Shown here piece by piece: positions 8,044 through 16,479 of a DNA stretch of 39,231 nucleotides. The first letter of the stretch is position 1, and every line of letters starts with the position of its first letter. The position numbers and the translations under genes were made by a program. This DNA is from an uncultured Alistipes sp. (GTDB lineage: Bacteria > Bacteroidota > Bacteroidia > Bacteroidales > Rikenellaceae). The DNA is taken from assembly GCA_904502005.1 (NCBI GenBank), contig CAJGDC010000015.1:1-39231 (forward strand), in the 5' to 3' direction. The notes beneath the pieces were generated by a model that worked only from the letters and a program-made list of their open reading frames with translations, did not search any database and was not told the DNA's origin.

Positions 8044-8065
8044 TCAAACCTAAAAAGAAAAGACT

Positions 8066-10834
8066 ATGAGAAAGACTATTTTTACTTTGGGTTTGATGCT
8101 CGCAGCAGCACTCTCCCTTACAAGCTGTTCTAAGAACGAGGAGGTAAACTTTACCCCAGAGCTTAAGCCATCTTTTGAGCTTTTTGCAAATCTCGATAGC
8201 CGTACCACCAATGACGGTATGTCTACCAAGTGGGCAGCTGGCGACGCAATCAATGTTTTCCACGCTGTAGCAACTAGCGATGACTACAAATCTGATGGTA
8301 GCTTCTCTACAGCAGATGCAAGCGGTCTGTTCACGGGTAATCTTTCAGAGGAGCTTACAGCAGAGGCTTACGATTGGTATGCTTGCTATCCTTACACCAG
8401 TCATGTTGTAAGCCCAGCAAACACATCTACAGGCTATGTATACATCGGTGGTCGTTCTGACACTCCACAGGTACAGAAGGGTAATAGCAATATGGCTCAC
8501 ATTGCAGGTGCTAACTACCCACTCTATGGCGTAGCTAAGGGCGTTGCTGCATCTGATACTCCATCAATCACTATGTCTCACGCATCAAGCCTTGTTGAGT
8601 TCAATGTGACAAATACACTTGACGAGGAGATTACAGTAACCTCAATTAAGTTTATTGTTAATGGTGAGGAGAATATTGTAGGTAATTTCTATATGGCATT
8701 CAACGACGGAACGCCTACCTTTACAAATGCTACTTACACATCTAATGAGGCTACTCTGAATGTGGTAGATGGTACACCTATTGCTAAGGGCGCAAGCGCA
8801 CAGTTCTACATGGGTATTAAGCCTTTTTATAGCGACGAGTTTGATATGCAGGTTGTTATCAGCGCAAAGTCAGCAACTGGTGTTGGTACTTGCACAAAGG
8901 AACTTGGAGCTGTTATCACAACCTTCCATCCTGGAAAGGTTAAGACCATCAAAGTTAATTTCAACGCTGAGTTTGAGGAGGTTGTAGAGTCTAAGTACAA
9001 TATGATCTCTACTATTGATCAGCTTAAGGCTGGTAAGTACTATATGGCAGGTTATGCCAAAGAGTATAACAATCAGGGTGAGATCACGACATTCGATCCA
9101 TATCCATACCACATTTGGACCGGTGGTATTTCAACAGGAAATAATGCTGATTTAATGACAGTGAACTATAGCTATGAGAATGGTAATCTAGTAATCAATC
9201 CAAATCTCTCTGCACAGGATGCAGCTAAGGGAACAGCTCAGTTTGTTGAGCTTGTTGCCGTTGAGGGTAAGGCTAATACTTACTATATTAAATTCGGTGG
9301 CAAATATCTGACTTGTACTGGTAAACGTAAGGCGGCTCTCGTAGACACTGCCGTAGAGTGGACATTCTCTGCACACAGCAAAGGTGGTATATGCCTCACT
9401 GTCAACAATGTAATCCTTGGTACTGCGGGTGCGACATATAACATGCTCCGTTGCTATGCTTCTCCAGCTGCCTCTCTCCTATATGGTGTAGTGTTCTTTG
9501 CCACTACAGATGGAGAGGTTGAACTTGCCCCTTACCTGTCTGCTAGCAATATTAGTGGTGTTTCTGTTGACGGCGTTACTGATGCAACAACTTCATTTAC
9601 CGCACAGAATCTTACTGAGGATATTACCGTAACTTACGATGGCGATGTAGTAACCGCTGCTACTGTTACTGATTCAACTATCACATACAGCGTAAGCAAG
9701 AATGAGACAGATGCCGCTCGTGAGGGTTGGATTAAGCTCGCTGCAAATGGTATTACTGTAGAAATTAAGGTTGCTCAGAATGCGCCAGCACCTGAGGTAA
9801 CTGGTAGTCTCCCAACCATTGACAAGAGTGCGAACTACATCTTTAAGCTCGCAACAACTGTCGAGGCAAATAAGTGGTATGCACTGATAGCTGATGGAAA
9901 GGCTGCAATAAACTTGGAAACTGAAAAGAACTACGGTTATCTATCTGTCACCACAGCTACTATTGCAGATGATAAGGTTTCACTTCCTGCAAACTGTGCA
10001 TTTGGACTTCTTGCTGCTGGTGATGGATATATGATACAGCAGGCAGATGGTCGCTACCTATATCAAACTGGCTCATACAACAGTTTCAATGTTTCAAATG
10101 AGGCACCAACTACTGGTGGCGTATGGGCTATTGATGGAGTAAACCCTGCCACAATTACAAATACGTCTGTAAACAAGTGGATTCAGTATAGCTCACAATA
10201 CACATCTTATGGTAGCTATAGCTCAGCAAATGGAACTTCTCCAACTCTATATGAGCTTACAGAGATAGATAACTCTACCTCTGAACCAGAGCCAGAACCA
10301 GAGCCAACTCCAGACCCTGAGAACCCAACTCCTGGAACTGGAGGTGGTACAGATGATTTTGCTACTATAGATGCTAGTACTTCTTATAGTACGTATACAA
10401 CTACGGCTGGCTGGAATTGTGTGAACTGTTGCGTATTGAGGGGTGGCAATTCAAATTCAAACCCTAATTTCATAATGTTTGGTGAAGCTACTACCCGTGC
10501 AATTTGTATGAATGGAAAGACCACAACTGTAGGTAAAATAACCTCTCCAATCCTTACAGCAGGTTGTGGTACACTTGAGTTTAATTACGGTATCCCATAT
10601 GGTGATAGCAAGATTAAGTTCAAGGTTGAAATTATGCAGAATGGAGCTGTAGTGAAGACCTTTACTGTTGATAAGACTAGTGCAACTAAGTTTGCTGTGT
10701 ACTCACACGAGGAGACTGTTAATGTTGCAGGTGACTTCCAGATAGTATTCACCAACCTCTCTCCTTCTAGTAGCACAAGCAACAAGGATCGTACCGCTAT
10801 TTGGAATGTTAAGTGGACTGGTTGCAACAACTGA
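8066..10834 (+). CDS. Multidomain surface lipoprotein: fimbrillin-like, BACON, Pro/Glu linker
   Basis: The protein has 922 residues. A lipoprotein signal peptide ends in LTSC (Cys21). Residues about 25-300 look like a fimbrillin-family domain (WAAGDAINVF, YDWYACYPYTS, later FHPGKVKTIKVNF). Two related beta-rich ligand-binding-like domains (about 310-490 and 590-735; compare AQFVELVAVEGKANTYYIKF with CAFGLLAAGDGYMIQQADGR) flank a BACON domain (about 495-580). A linker of alternating Pro and acidic residues (PEPEPEPTPDPENPTP) leads to a C-terminal Cys-containing beta domain (about 775-922). It ends at TGA, but the same frame stays open for another 281 codons encoding a nuclease. It is probably exposed on the cell surface. 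Domain limits are estimates; the fimbrillin call rests on pattern only. Confidence 0.85.
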   Translation: MRKTIFTLGLMLAAALSLTSCSKNEEVNFTPELKPSFELFANLDSRTTNDGMSTKWAAGDAINVFHAVATSDDYKSDGSFSTADASGLFTGNLSEELTAEAYDWYACYPYTSHVVSPANTSTGYVYIGGRSDTPQVQKGNSNMAHIAGANYPLYGVAKGVAASDTPSITMSHASSLVEFNVTNTLDEEITVTSIKFIVNGEENIVGNFYMAFNDGTPTFTNATYTSNEATLNVVDGTPIAKGASAQFYMGIKPFYSDEFDMQVVISAKSATGVGTCTKELGAVITTFHPGKVKTIKVNFNAEFEEVVESKYNMISTIDQLKAGKYYMAGYAKEYNNQGEITTFDPYPYHIWTGGISTGNNADLMTVNYSYENGNLVINPNLSAQDAAKGTAQFVELVAVEGKANTYYIKFGGKYLTCTGKRKAALVDTAVEWTFSAHSKGGICLTVNNVILGTAGATYNMLRCYASPAASLLYGVVFFATTDGEVELAPYLSASNISGVSVDGVTDATTSFTAQNLTEDITVTYDGDVVTAATVTDSTITYSVSKNETDAAREGWIKLAANGITVEIKVAQNAPAPEVTGSLPTIDKSANYIFKLATTVEANKWYALIADGKAAINLETEKNYGYLSVTTATIADDKVSLPANCAFGLLAAGDGYMIQQADGRYLYQTGSYNSFNVSNEAPTTGGVWAIDGVNPATITNTSVNKWIQYSSQYTSYGSYSSANGTSPTLYELTEIDNSTSEPEPEPEPTPDPENPTPGTGGGTDDFATIDASTSYSTYTTTAGWNCVNCCVLRGGNSNSNPNFIMFGEATTRAICMNGKTTTVGKITSPILTAGCGTLEFNYGIPYGDSKIKFKVEIMQNGAVVKTFTVDKTSATKFAVYSHEETVNVAGDFQIVFTNLSPSSSTSNKDRTAIWNVKWTGCNN

Positions 10835-10906
10835 GACTCCGATTCGGAGGGTGGAGATGATACACCTGTAGCGAAAAATGCCGCTTTCGGACAGTCGTGG
10901 GCAGAG

Positions 10907-11677
10907 TTGCCCGCGGCGTCCGAGGGTAGCGGTTACACAGAGAGCTACAGCAAGTGTGTTAGGTTGATAACCGATGCGCAGCTGCAGAGCGACGGCTGTT
11001 ATCCACGAAACTACTCTATCTGTTACGACACCAAGAATTATGTAGCGCGTTGGGTTGCCTATCCGATGCACAGTTACTACTTAAGTGGAGAACATGACAG
11101 TGAGACGTTTGTAGCAGATCCGAACTTTGAGGAGTGGGAGCAGATTGGCAGCACTTACCGCTACGACAAAGACCAAAGTAATGGTACAACGACAGACTAC
11201 GATCGTGGCCACCAGATAGCCAAGGCGCAGCGCACAGTGACCGGTACAGCACGAGAGCAGACCAATTACAACACCAACATGACACCGCAGTATTGGTCGC
11301 TCAATCAGAAGAGTTGGGTGTCACTTGAGGAGAAGGAGCGCGGGGCGTGGATGTGTAGCGATACGCTCTACATGGTTTCGGGATGTCACTTTGATAACTA
11401 CAACACAAAGATTCCAAACAACGACGGAAAGAGTTGTCCAGTGCCGACGCACTACTTCAAGGTAATGCTCCGCACAAAGAGTGGTAACAGTGGTAAAAAG
11501 GTGGCAAACTGCTCGGCTGATGAACTTATCTGTGCCGGCTATTGGGTAACAAACACTTCAAATGCTGTTCCGGTGCTAAAATCGGTAGCGGAGATAGAAA
11601 AACTGACAGGTTTTACATTCTTTGTCAATGTGCCGAATGCGCCGAAAAATAGATACTCAGCCTCCGACTGGCAATAA
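10907..11677 (+). CDS. DNA/RNA non-specific endonuclease (NUC1 type) behind an in-frame TGA
   Basis: Encodes a NUC1-family nuclease domain with the catalytic motif YDRGHQIAKAQR, the Mg-binding Asn region NYNTNMTPQYWSLNQKSW, and the usual VSGCHFD and HYFKVML strands. It is in the same frame as the lipoprotein at 8066: after the TGA (10832-10834) the frame runs on through an acidic linker (DSDSEGGDDTPV) and a nuclease lead-in (QSWAELP). There is no ATG or GTG before the domain; the start at 10907 is TTG and is only nominal. Without the upstream part it has no export signal. It is most simply the C-terminal domain of one surface lipoprotein-nuclease cut off by a nonsense codon, by recoding or by a sequence error. 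The nuclease identity is firm; separate translation is doubtful. Confidence 0.75.
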   Translation: MPAASEGSGYTESYSKCVRLITDAQLQSDGCYPRNYSICYDTKNYVARWVAYPMHSYYLSGEHDSETFVADPNFEEWEQIGSTYRYDKDQSNGTTTDYDRGHQIAKAQRTVTGTAREQTNYNTNMTPQYWSLNQKSWVSLEEKERGAWMCSDTLYMVSGCHFDNYNTKIPNNDGKSCPVPTHYFKVMLRTKSGNSGKKVANCSADELICAGYWVTNTSNAVPVLKSVAEIEKLTGFTFFVNVPNAPKNRYSASDWQ

Positions 11678-11681
11678 CAAT

Positions 11682-11707
11682 AAAATCCCGCTTTCATGCG
11701 GGATTTT
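11682..11707. terminator. Bidirectional terminator between the nuclease and yggS
   Basis: A perfect 10-bp stem AAAATCCCGC / GCGGGATTTT (11682-11691 with 11698-11707) with a 6-nt loop, A-rich on one side and T-rich on the other, lies between convergent genes and can stop both. Confidence 0.88.
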
Positions 11708-11711
11708 TTAT

Positions 11712-12371
11712 TTAATATACTCTCTGTCCGAAGATACTTGAGCCGATGCGTACCATTGTAGAGCCGCAGGCGATGGCGATAGGGTAGTCGTCAGACATGC
11801 CCATTGAGAGGGTGTCGAAACTACTATCGAAAAATCTCTCAAGGCTCTGCTTAATGGTTGCGAGGCGTTCAAAATCGGCGCGAACAATTGTTTCGTCCTC
11901 GGTAAAGGTTGCCATGCCCATAATGCCACGGATGCGGATATTTTTCAGATTATTCAGAGCGCCAGAAGCGACAAATTCTTGAAGTTCCTCTGTATCCCAA
12001 CCACTTTTGGTCTGCTCACGAGCAACATGTACTTCCATCAGGCAGTCGATAACTCTATTGCAGCGTTCAGCTTCACGGTTGATGCACTCTGCAAGTCGTT
12101 GGCTATCAACAGAATGTATGAGCGACACGAATGGGACAATGGCTCTAACTTTATTGGTCTGCAGGTGGCCAATCATATGCCACTCAATATCGCTTGGCAG
12201 CGTCTGCTGTTTTGCAACAAGCTCTTGCACACGGCTCTCACCAAAGATTCTCTGTCCCGCCTCGTAAGCTTCGGTGATAGCCTCGGCGGGGTGAAACTTA
12301 GATACTGCGACAAGGGTAACGCTGGCAGGTAGACTGGAACGTATATCCAATATTTTCGATGCAACAGACAT
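11712..12371 (-). CDS. YggS-family pyridoxal-phosphate homeostasis protein
   Basis: A single-domain alanine-racemase-fold protein that binds PLP and is linked to vitamin B6 and amino-acid homeostasis, without known enzymatic activity. With the ATG at 12371 it has 219 residues, typical for the family. Hallmarks are the PLP lysine in TLVAVSKFHP (about residue 24), GESRVQE, EWHMIGHLQTNKV, IHSVDS, IRGIMGMAT, LSMGMSDDY and the C-terminal MVRIGSSIFG. The frame extends upstream to 12521 but that would run across the promoter at 12391-12421, so I reject the longer form. The terminator at 11682 follows only 5 bp after the stop. Confidence 0.95.
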   Translation of the reverse strand: MSVASKILDIRSSLPASVTLVAVSKFHPAEAITEAYEAGQRIFGESRVQELVAKQQTLPSDIEWHMIGHLQTNKVRAIVPFVSLIHSVDSQRLAECINREAERCNRVIDCLMEVHVAREQTKSGWDTEELQEFVASGALNNLKNIRIRGIMGMATFTEDETIVRADFERLATIKQSLERFFDSSFDTLSMGMSDDYPIAIACGSTMVRIGSSIFGQRVY

Positions 12372-12390
12372 AATTTCTATAATTTTATTA

Positions 12391-12421
12391 CAAAGATAGC
12401 TCAAACTATGCGCCAATGCAA
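12391..12421 (-). promoter_or_regulatory. Promoter of yggS
   Basis: Minus strand TATCTTTG (12391-12398) with TTG at 12419-12421, 20 nt apart. The leader to the ATG at 12371 would be about 14 nt. Confidence 0.6.
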
Positions 12422-12440
12422 GATTTTCAAAGAAAATTAC

Positions 12441-12448
12441 TATCTTTG
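12441..12448 (+). promoter_or_regulatory. -7 box of the phosphatase/dipeptidase operon
   Basis: TATCTTTG ends only 5 nt before the ATG at 12454, so the predicted transcript starts at or next to the initiation codon. No clear -33 box is present. Confidence 0.5.
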
Positions 12449-12453
12449 TAACT

Positions 12454-13638
12454 ATGAGACGTTTTATTATATCAATACTTACCCTTTGCATCGCATCGTT
12501 TGCGGTGGCAGAGGAGCGCAAGGCTCCAAAGATTATTGCAGGGCCTTACATTCAGGCGTGTAGTCAGACTGAGTTTACTGTTGTGTGGCAGACCGATAGT
12601 GATGCGTTGAGTTGGGTGGAGATAGCGCCTGACGACGGTACGCACTTCTATAACCGACAACGAGAGCAGTTCTTTCACACCATTCATGGCCGCCGTCCGA
12701 TTACTCAATGGCATTGTGTAACCGTAACTGGACTTGAGCCAGGAACAACTTACCGCTATAGGGTTCTTAATAAGGGAGTTGTTCTCAATGAGGGAAATCG
12801 CCGTGTGCGATATACGGAGAGTAAGGGTAGCAATGTCTATCGTCGTGAGCCTTATCGCGTGCGAACACTGAGCAATTCTGCGCAAGTGACTCGTTTTGCT
12901 ATAGGCAATGATTTTCATGATAAAACAGAGGAACTGACTTCGCTATTCTCTAAGGATGTTATTACCGCGGACAAGTATGACTTTGTTATCTTTAATGGCG
13001 ATATGGTAAGCAGCTTTGAGAGTGAGCAGCGCATTGTCTCTAGTGTGGTGATTCCTGCATCGCCATTTGCCTCTCAGGTGCCCCTCTTCTATGCTCGTGG
13101 AAATCACGAGACTCGCGGTGCGTGGGCTACAGAGTTTATAAACTATTTTCCAACCTCAACGGGGGTACCATACTATACTTTCAACTCTGGTGATGCAATG
13201 TTTATCGTTCTTGATGCTGGTGAGGATAAGCCTGATAGTGATGTAGAGTATCACGACCTTGTGCGCTATGATATCTATCGTGAGCAGCAGGCTCAGTGGC
13301 TTAAGAATGTTGTTGAGAGTGAACAATTTAAGGCGGCTGCGGTGAAGGTTGTAATTATTCATGTTCCACCAAAGAGTACCGGCTGGCATGGAGAGGCTGA
13401 GGTGGCACGACTATTTGTACCGATACTTAACTCTGCAGGTGTAGACGCTATGTTTTGTGCTCATATTCACAAGTATCGTTTTAGTGAGGCAGGTGACCCG
13501 ATTTATGGATGCGACTTCCCTGTTATCTGCAACCCAAATCGCACGAGAATGGATGTAGAGGTGACAAAGGAGAAGATTACATATACGACTACCAACGCTG
13601 AAGGTAAAATTATAACTAACGAAATATCAATCAAATAA
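12454..13638 (+). CDS. Exported purple-acid-phosphatase-like metallophosphoesterase
   Basis: 394 residues with a Sec signal peptide (MRRFIISILTLCIASFAVAE), an N-terminal fibronectin-III-like domain as in purple acid phosphatases (about 25-135; GPYIQACSQTEFTVVWQTDS, LEPGTTYRYRV) and a calcineurin-like domain (about 145-370). The metal-binding motifs appear in order: GNDFHD, FNGDMVS, ARGNHETRG, IIHVPP and CAHIHKY. Together these predict a periplasmic or secreted phosphoesterase with a dimetal centre; the substrate is unknown. The stop is 5 bp before the C69 dipeptidase, so the two form an operon of exported hydrolases. The promoter sits almost on the start codon. Confidence 0.9.
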   Translation: MRRFIISILTLCIASFAVAEERKAPKIIAGPYIQACSQTEFTVVWQTDSDALSWVEIAPDDGTHFYNRQREQFFHTIHGRRPITQWHCVTVTGLEPGTTYRYRVLNKGVVLNEGNRRVRYTESKGSNVYRREPYRVRTLSNSAQVTRFAIGNDFHDKTEELTSLFSKDVITADKYDFVIFNGDMVSSFESEQRIVSSVVIPASPFASQVPLFYARGNHETRGAWATEFINYFPTSTGVPYYTFNSGDAMFIVLDAGEDKPDSDVEYHDLVRYDIYREQQAQWLKNVVESEQFKAAAVKVVIIHVPPKSTGWHGEAEVARLFVPILNSAGVDAMFCAHIHKYRFSEAGDPIYGCDFPVICNPNRTRMDVEVTKEKITYTTTNAEGKIITNEISIK

Positions 13639-13643
13639 TAACA

Positions 13644-15275
13644 ATGAAAAGAGTAATTTTAACACTAGCACTTGCTGTGGCAGCTGTTTCTGCCTACGCT
13701 TGCACCAACTTTATTGTAACAAAGGGAGCTTCAACAGATGGCTCAGTGATGGTGACATACGCTGCCGATTCACATCAACTCTATGGTGTGTTGTATAAGT
13801 ACAATCCAACAAAGAAGGCGGAGGCAACAATGCCTGTATATGAGTGGGATACGGGTAAATATCTCGGCGATATTGCTCAGGCACCAGTAACATACGCTAC
13901 AGTTGGTAATATGAACGAACATTCGTTGATTATCACAGAGACCACTTGGGGTGGTCTTCCGCAGCTCGAGGATCCAAATGGTAAGATTGATTATGGTTCA
14001 CTGATTTACATTACCCTGCAGCGCGCCAAGACAGCTCGTGAGGCTATTGCTACAATCGTTGAGCTTGCAAATACCTATGGCTATGCGTCATCAGGTGAGA
14101 GCTTCTCTATTGCCGATAAGAATGAGGCGTGGATTATGGAACTGATTGGAAAGGGTAACTCAACAAATGACCCATCTCGCAAGGGTATTGTATGGGTGGC
14201 TCGCCAGATTCCGGATGGATATGTATCGGCGCACGCAAATCAGGCTCGCATTACTAACATTCCGAAGAATGACCCAACCTGCCTCTACTCTGAGGATGTA
14301 ATCTCATTTGCTCGCAAGGAGGGTCTGTTTGATGGTGATGATAAGGACTTTAGCTTCTGTGATACTTATGCACCTGCAGACTTTGGCGCTATGCGTGGCT
14401 GTGAGGCTCGTGTATGGAGTTTCTTCCGCTCTGTAGCAGAGGGTATGGATGCTTATGTAGATTTTGCTATGGGTGTAAATCCAGAGAACAAGATGCCTCT
14501 GTGGGTTAAGCCGACCGAGAAGATTAGCCCAAAGAGGCTCTTTGACGCTATGCGTGACCACTATGAGGGTACACCTATGGATATGACAACCGATATTGGT
14601 GCCGGTGGTAGCCATTTGCCATATCGTTGGCGTCCTATGTACTTTACTGTTGATGGAGTAGAGTACTGTAACGAGCGTGCTACAGCTACTCAGCAGACTG
14701 GTTTCTGGCTCTGTGGTCAGGCTCGCGAGGGTAAGACTGGTATTCTCTGGTTTGGTGTAGACGATGCAGCGACATCTGCCCTTACACCTATATATGTAAA
14801 TACTACTGAGGTGCCTTGGTGTCTAAGCGAACAGAATGGCTCAATGCTTAAGTACTCTGATAGCTCTCTGTTCTGGATTACCAACCGCGTAGCTCAGTTC
14901 GCATACCTTAGATATGATGTTATCGGCAAGAAGGTACGCGAGAGTGTAGATGCATGGGAGAATGCAATGCTTGAGAAGGTAAAGCAGATTGATGTTGCTA
15001 TCGGTAACACTCCGAAGGCAAAGAAGCAGGCTAAGATTGCCACAGAGTTTACTCTTGAGGGGGCACAGCTGCTATTTGACACTTGGGTTGAACTTGACAA
15101 GTACCTAATGGTCAAGTATATTGACGGAAATGTCAAGGGCGAGGATGCAAATGGCTTTATTGACAACGGCAATGGCAAGGATATTCCTGGTAAGATTGAG
15201 CAGCCAGGATATAGCGAGAAGTGGAAGAGGGCTGTTGCAGCAGACAATGGCAGAATCCTCGAGGTGGTTAAGTAG
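13644..15275 (+). CDS. Exported C69-family dipeptidase (Ntn hydrolase)
   Basis: A 543-residue peptidase of the C69/U34 dipeptidase family, which cleaves dipeptides using an N-terminal cysteine freed by processing. The signal sequence (MKRVILTLALAVAAVSAYA) is followed directly by CTNFIVTKGASTDGSVM, so cleavage after Ala19 would expose Cys20 as the nucleophile. Other family strings are YAADSHQL, TETTWGGLP, GESFSIADKNEAWIMELIGK, VSAHANQARI and YEGTPMD. It is the second gene of an operon with the phosphatase. It probably works in the periplasm on peptides released by other proteases; this location is inferred from the signal. Confidence 0.95.
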   Translation: MKRVILTLALAVAAVSAYACTNFIVTKGASTDGSVMVTYAADSHQLYGVLYKYNPTKKAEATMPVYEWDTGKYLGDIAQAPVTYATVGNMNEHSLIITETTWGGLPQLEDPNGKIDYGSLIYITLQRAKTAREAIATIVELANTYGYASSGESFSIADKNEAWIMELIGKGNSTNDPSRKGIVWVARQIPDGYVSAHANQARITNIPKNDPTCLYSEDVISFARKEGLFDGDDKDFSFCDTYAPADFGAMRGCEARVWSFFRSVAEGMDAYVDFAMGVNPENKMPLWVKPTEKISPKRLFDAMRDHYEGTPMDMTTDIGAGGSHLPYRWRPMYFTVDGVEYCNERATATQQTGFWLCGQAREGKTGILWFGVDDAATSALTPIYVNTTEVPWCLSEQNGSMLKYSDSSLFWITNRVAQFAYLRYDVIGKKVRESVDAWENAMLEKVKQIDVAIGNTPKAKKQAKIATEFTLEGAQLLFDTWVELDKYLMVKYIDGNVKGEDANGFIDNGNGKDIPGKIEQPGYSEKWKRAVAADNGRILEVVK

Positions 15276-15288
15276 TGATTACCTATAT

Positions 15289-15330
15289 AAAGAATAAAGA
15301 GTAGCTTGTTGAAGCTACTCTTTATTCTTT
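15289..15330. terminator. Strong bidirectional terminator
   Basis: A perfect 19-bp stem (15289-15307 with 15312-15330; arm AAAGAATAAAGAGTAGCTT) with a GTTG loop lies between the convergent dipeptidase and the small membrane protein gene; the arms end in A-rich and T-rich tracts suited to both directions. Confidence 0.9.
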
Positions 15331-15341
15331 TTTAGAATCTC

Positions 15342-15524
15342 TTACTTCAACTTATTGCGCAGGTAGAAGTGATAAACAAGAGTACCTACAAAGTTTGTAC
15401 AGAGAATAAGCAGTGTAACCAAAATCTTAATTACCAAGTCTGTTCCAGGCTTCTTTGTAAAAAGATCATACACACAATAGATACCCCAGCATAAAAATAC
15501 GAGACCAATTAACGATCCAATCAT
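15342..15524 (-). CDS. Small membrane protein, PLDc_N-like
   Basis: A 60-residue protein with two hydrophobic helices (about 2-20 and 31-50) joined by a short polar turn (FTKKPGTD). The end, NFVGTLVYHFYLRNKLK, resembles the second helix of the phospholipase D nuclease N-terminal (PLDc_N) family of short two-helix membrane proteins, whose function is poorly known. It follows truA by 21 bp and shares its transcript; the bidirectional terminator comes 12 bp after its stop. Confidence 0.75.
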   Translation of the reverse strand: MIGSLIGLVFLCWGIYCVYDLFTKKPGTDLVIKILVTLLILCTNFVGTLVYHFYLRNKLK

Positions 15525-15545
15525 AGTTGTAAATGTTTTAGAGTG

Positions 15546-16307
15546 TTAAAAATTAGTTGTTTTTATAAAAGTTTCTTCATTATATACCACATCGCTAAGG
15601 AATAGCCCTTGAGCAGGTGCCCCGGCACTAGAGAGGCGCAGATCCTGAGCCTCAATAATTTTGCAGAACTCATCTACTGTATACCTTCCACGACCAACAT
15701 CTACAAGTGTACCGACAATAGAGCGTACCATATTTCTTAAAAAGCGGTCCGCGCGAATTGTGAAACGCAACACTCCATCAGCCTCCACACTCCACTTGGC
15801 ATCCATGATTCGGCAGATGTTAGTCTTGTTATTAGAGTTTAGCTTGGCAAAGGATGTAAAATCGCTGTAATTCATCAACTTAGATGCAGCTTCATTCATT
15901 GTATCAACATCCAGAGGAACATAGTATAACCATGCCGAATAACGGCGAAATGGGTTTTTAGTCTGAGAGATGAAATATGTGTACTCTCGCTCAGTAGCCC
16001 CAAAGCGGGCATGGGCAGTAGGTGATACGGGTGTGATAGAGAAGATGGCAATATCTTTGGGCAGCATCATGTTGAGCTTGTAGAGCAATTGTGTACAATC
16101 TACCTCAACTGCTGAGTCAAAATGTGCCACATAGTACGAAGCATTTACCCCAGTATCAGTACGCCCAGCGCCAACTATCTCGGTTGCTGTGCGTAGTAAC
16201 TTTGTAAGTGCCTGCTCTATAGTTTGTTGTACTGTCGGCATCTCTGGCTGTCGTTGCCAACCACAATAGGCTGCACCATCGTATCTCAATTCTACAAAAT
16301 ATCGCAT
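15546..16307 (-). CDS. truA: tRNA pseudouridine(38-40) synthase
   Basis: Converts uridines 38-40 of the tRNA anticodon arm to pseudouridine. The product from the ATG at 16307 has 253 residues, typical for TruA. Visible are the N-terminal strand MRYFVELRYDGAAYCGWQRQ, the catalytic Asp in VGAGRTDTGVNA, the substrate-side ARFGATEREYTYFI, the second-domain FTSFAKLN and the C-terminal RADRFLRNMVRSIVGTLVDV. A TTG two codons upstream lies inside the -7 promoter box and is rejected as the start. The promoter is only 3 nt from the ATG, so the mRNA is probably leaderless. Confidence 0.97.
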   Translation of the reverse strand: MRYFVELRYDGAAYCGWQRQPEMPTVQQTIEQALTKLLRTATEIVGAGRTDTGVNASYYVAHFDSAVEVDCTQLLYKLNMMLPKDIAIFSITPVSPTAHARFGATEREYTYFISQTKNPFRRYSAWLYYVPLDVDTMNEAASKLMNYSDFTSFAKLNSNNKTNICRIMDAKWSVEADGVLRFTIRADRFLRNMVRSIVGTLVDVGRGRYTVDEFCKIIEAQDLRLSSAGAPAQGLFLSDVVYNEETFIKTTNF

Positions 16308-16310
16308 ATA

Positions 16311-16340
16311 CAAAGATACAATATTATAATAAAATCACAA
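16311..16340 (-). promoter_or_regulatory. Promoter of truA
   Basis: Minus strand TATCTTTG (16311-16318) with TTG at 16338-16340 and 19 nt between is a full consensus promoter. It ends 3 nt from the ATG at 16307, so transcription should start at or just inside the initiation codon. Confidence 0.65.
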
Positions 16341-16419
16341 AATCTCACATGTTAAAATTTGCATTTAGATGGCTATATATGCTTTAGTCAATAAATTGTT
16401 GAAAAAAAGGGATGCATTG

Positions 16420-16451
16420 TTTGGCTATTCGAAAAAAGTAGTGTAACTTTA
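16420..16451 (+). promoter_or_regulatory. Promoter of purA
   Basis: TTTG at 16420-16423 and TAACTTTA at 16444-16451 (one mismatch to TAnnTTTG) are 20 nt apart; the leader would be about 22 nt. Confidence 0.5.
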
Positions 16452-16479
16452 CGCTGTTGAAAAAACTTAAACTTGATAT

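Noticed and set aside
10832..10834. TGA read as an amino acid because of an alternative genetic code
   Set aside because: TGA clearly ends other genes here, in overlaps such as ATGA and GTGA (36771, 37619, 38839), so a genome-wide reassignment is excluded. Local readthrough remains possible.
12372..12521. Longer N-terminus for YggS
   Set aside because: It would cross the promoters of both divergent genes; family alignment starts at MSVASKIL.
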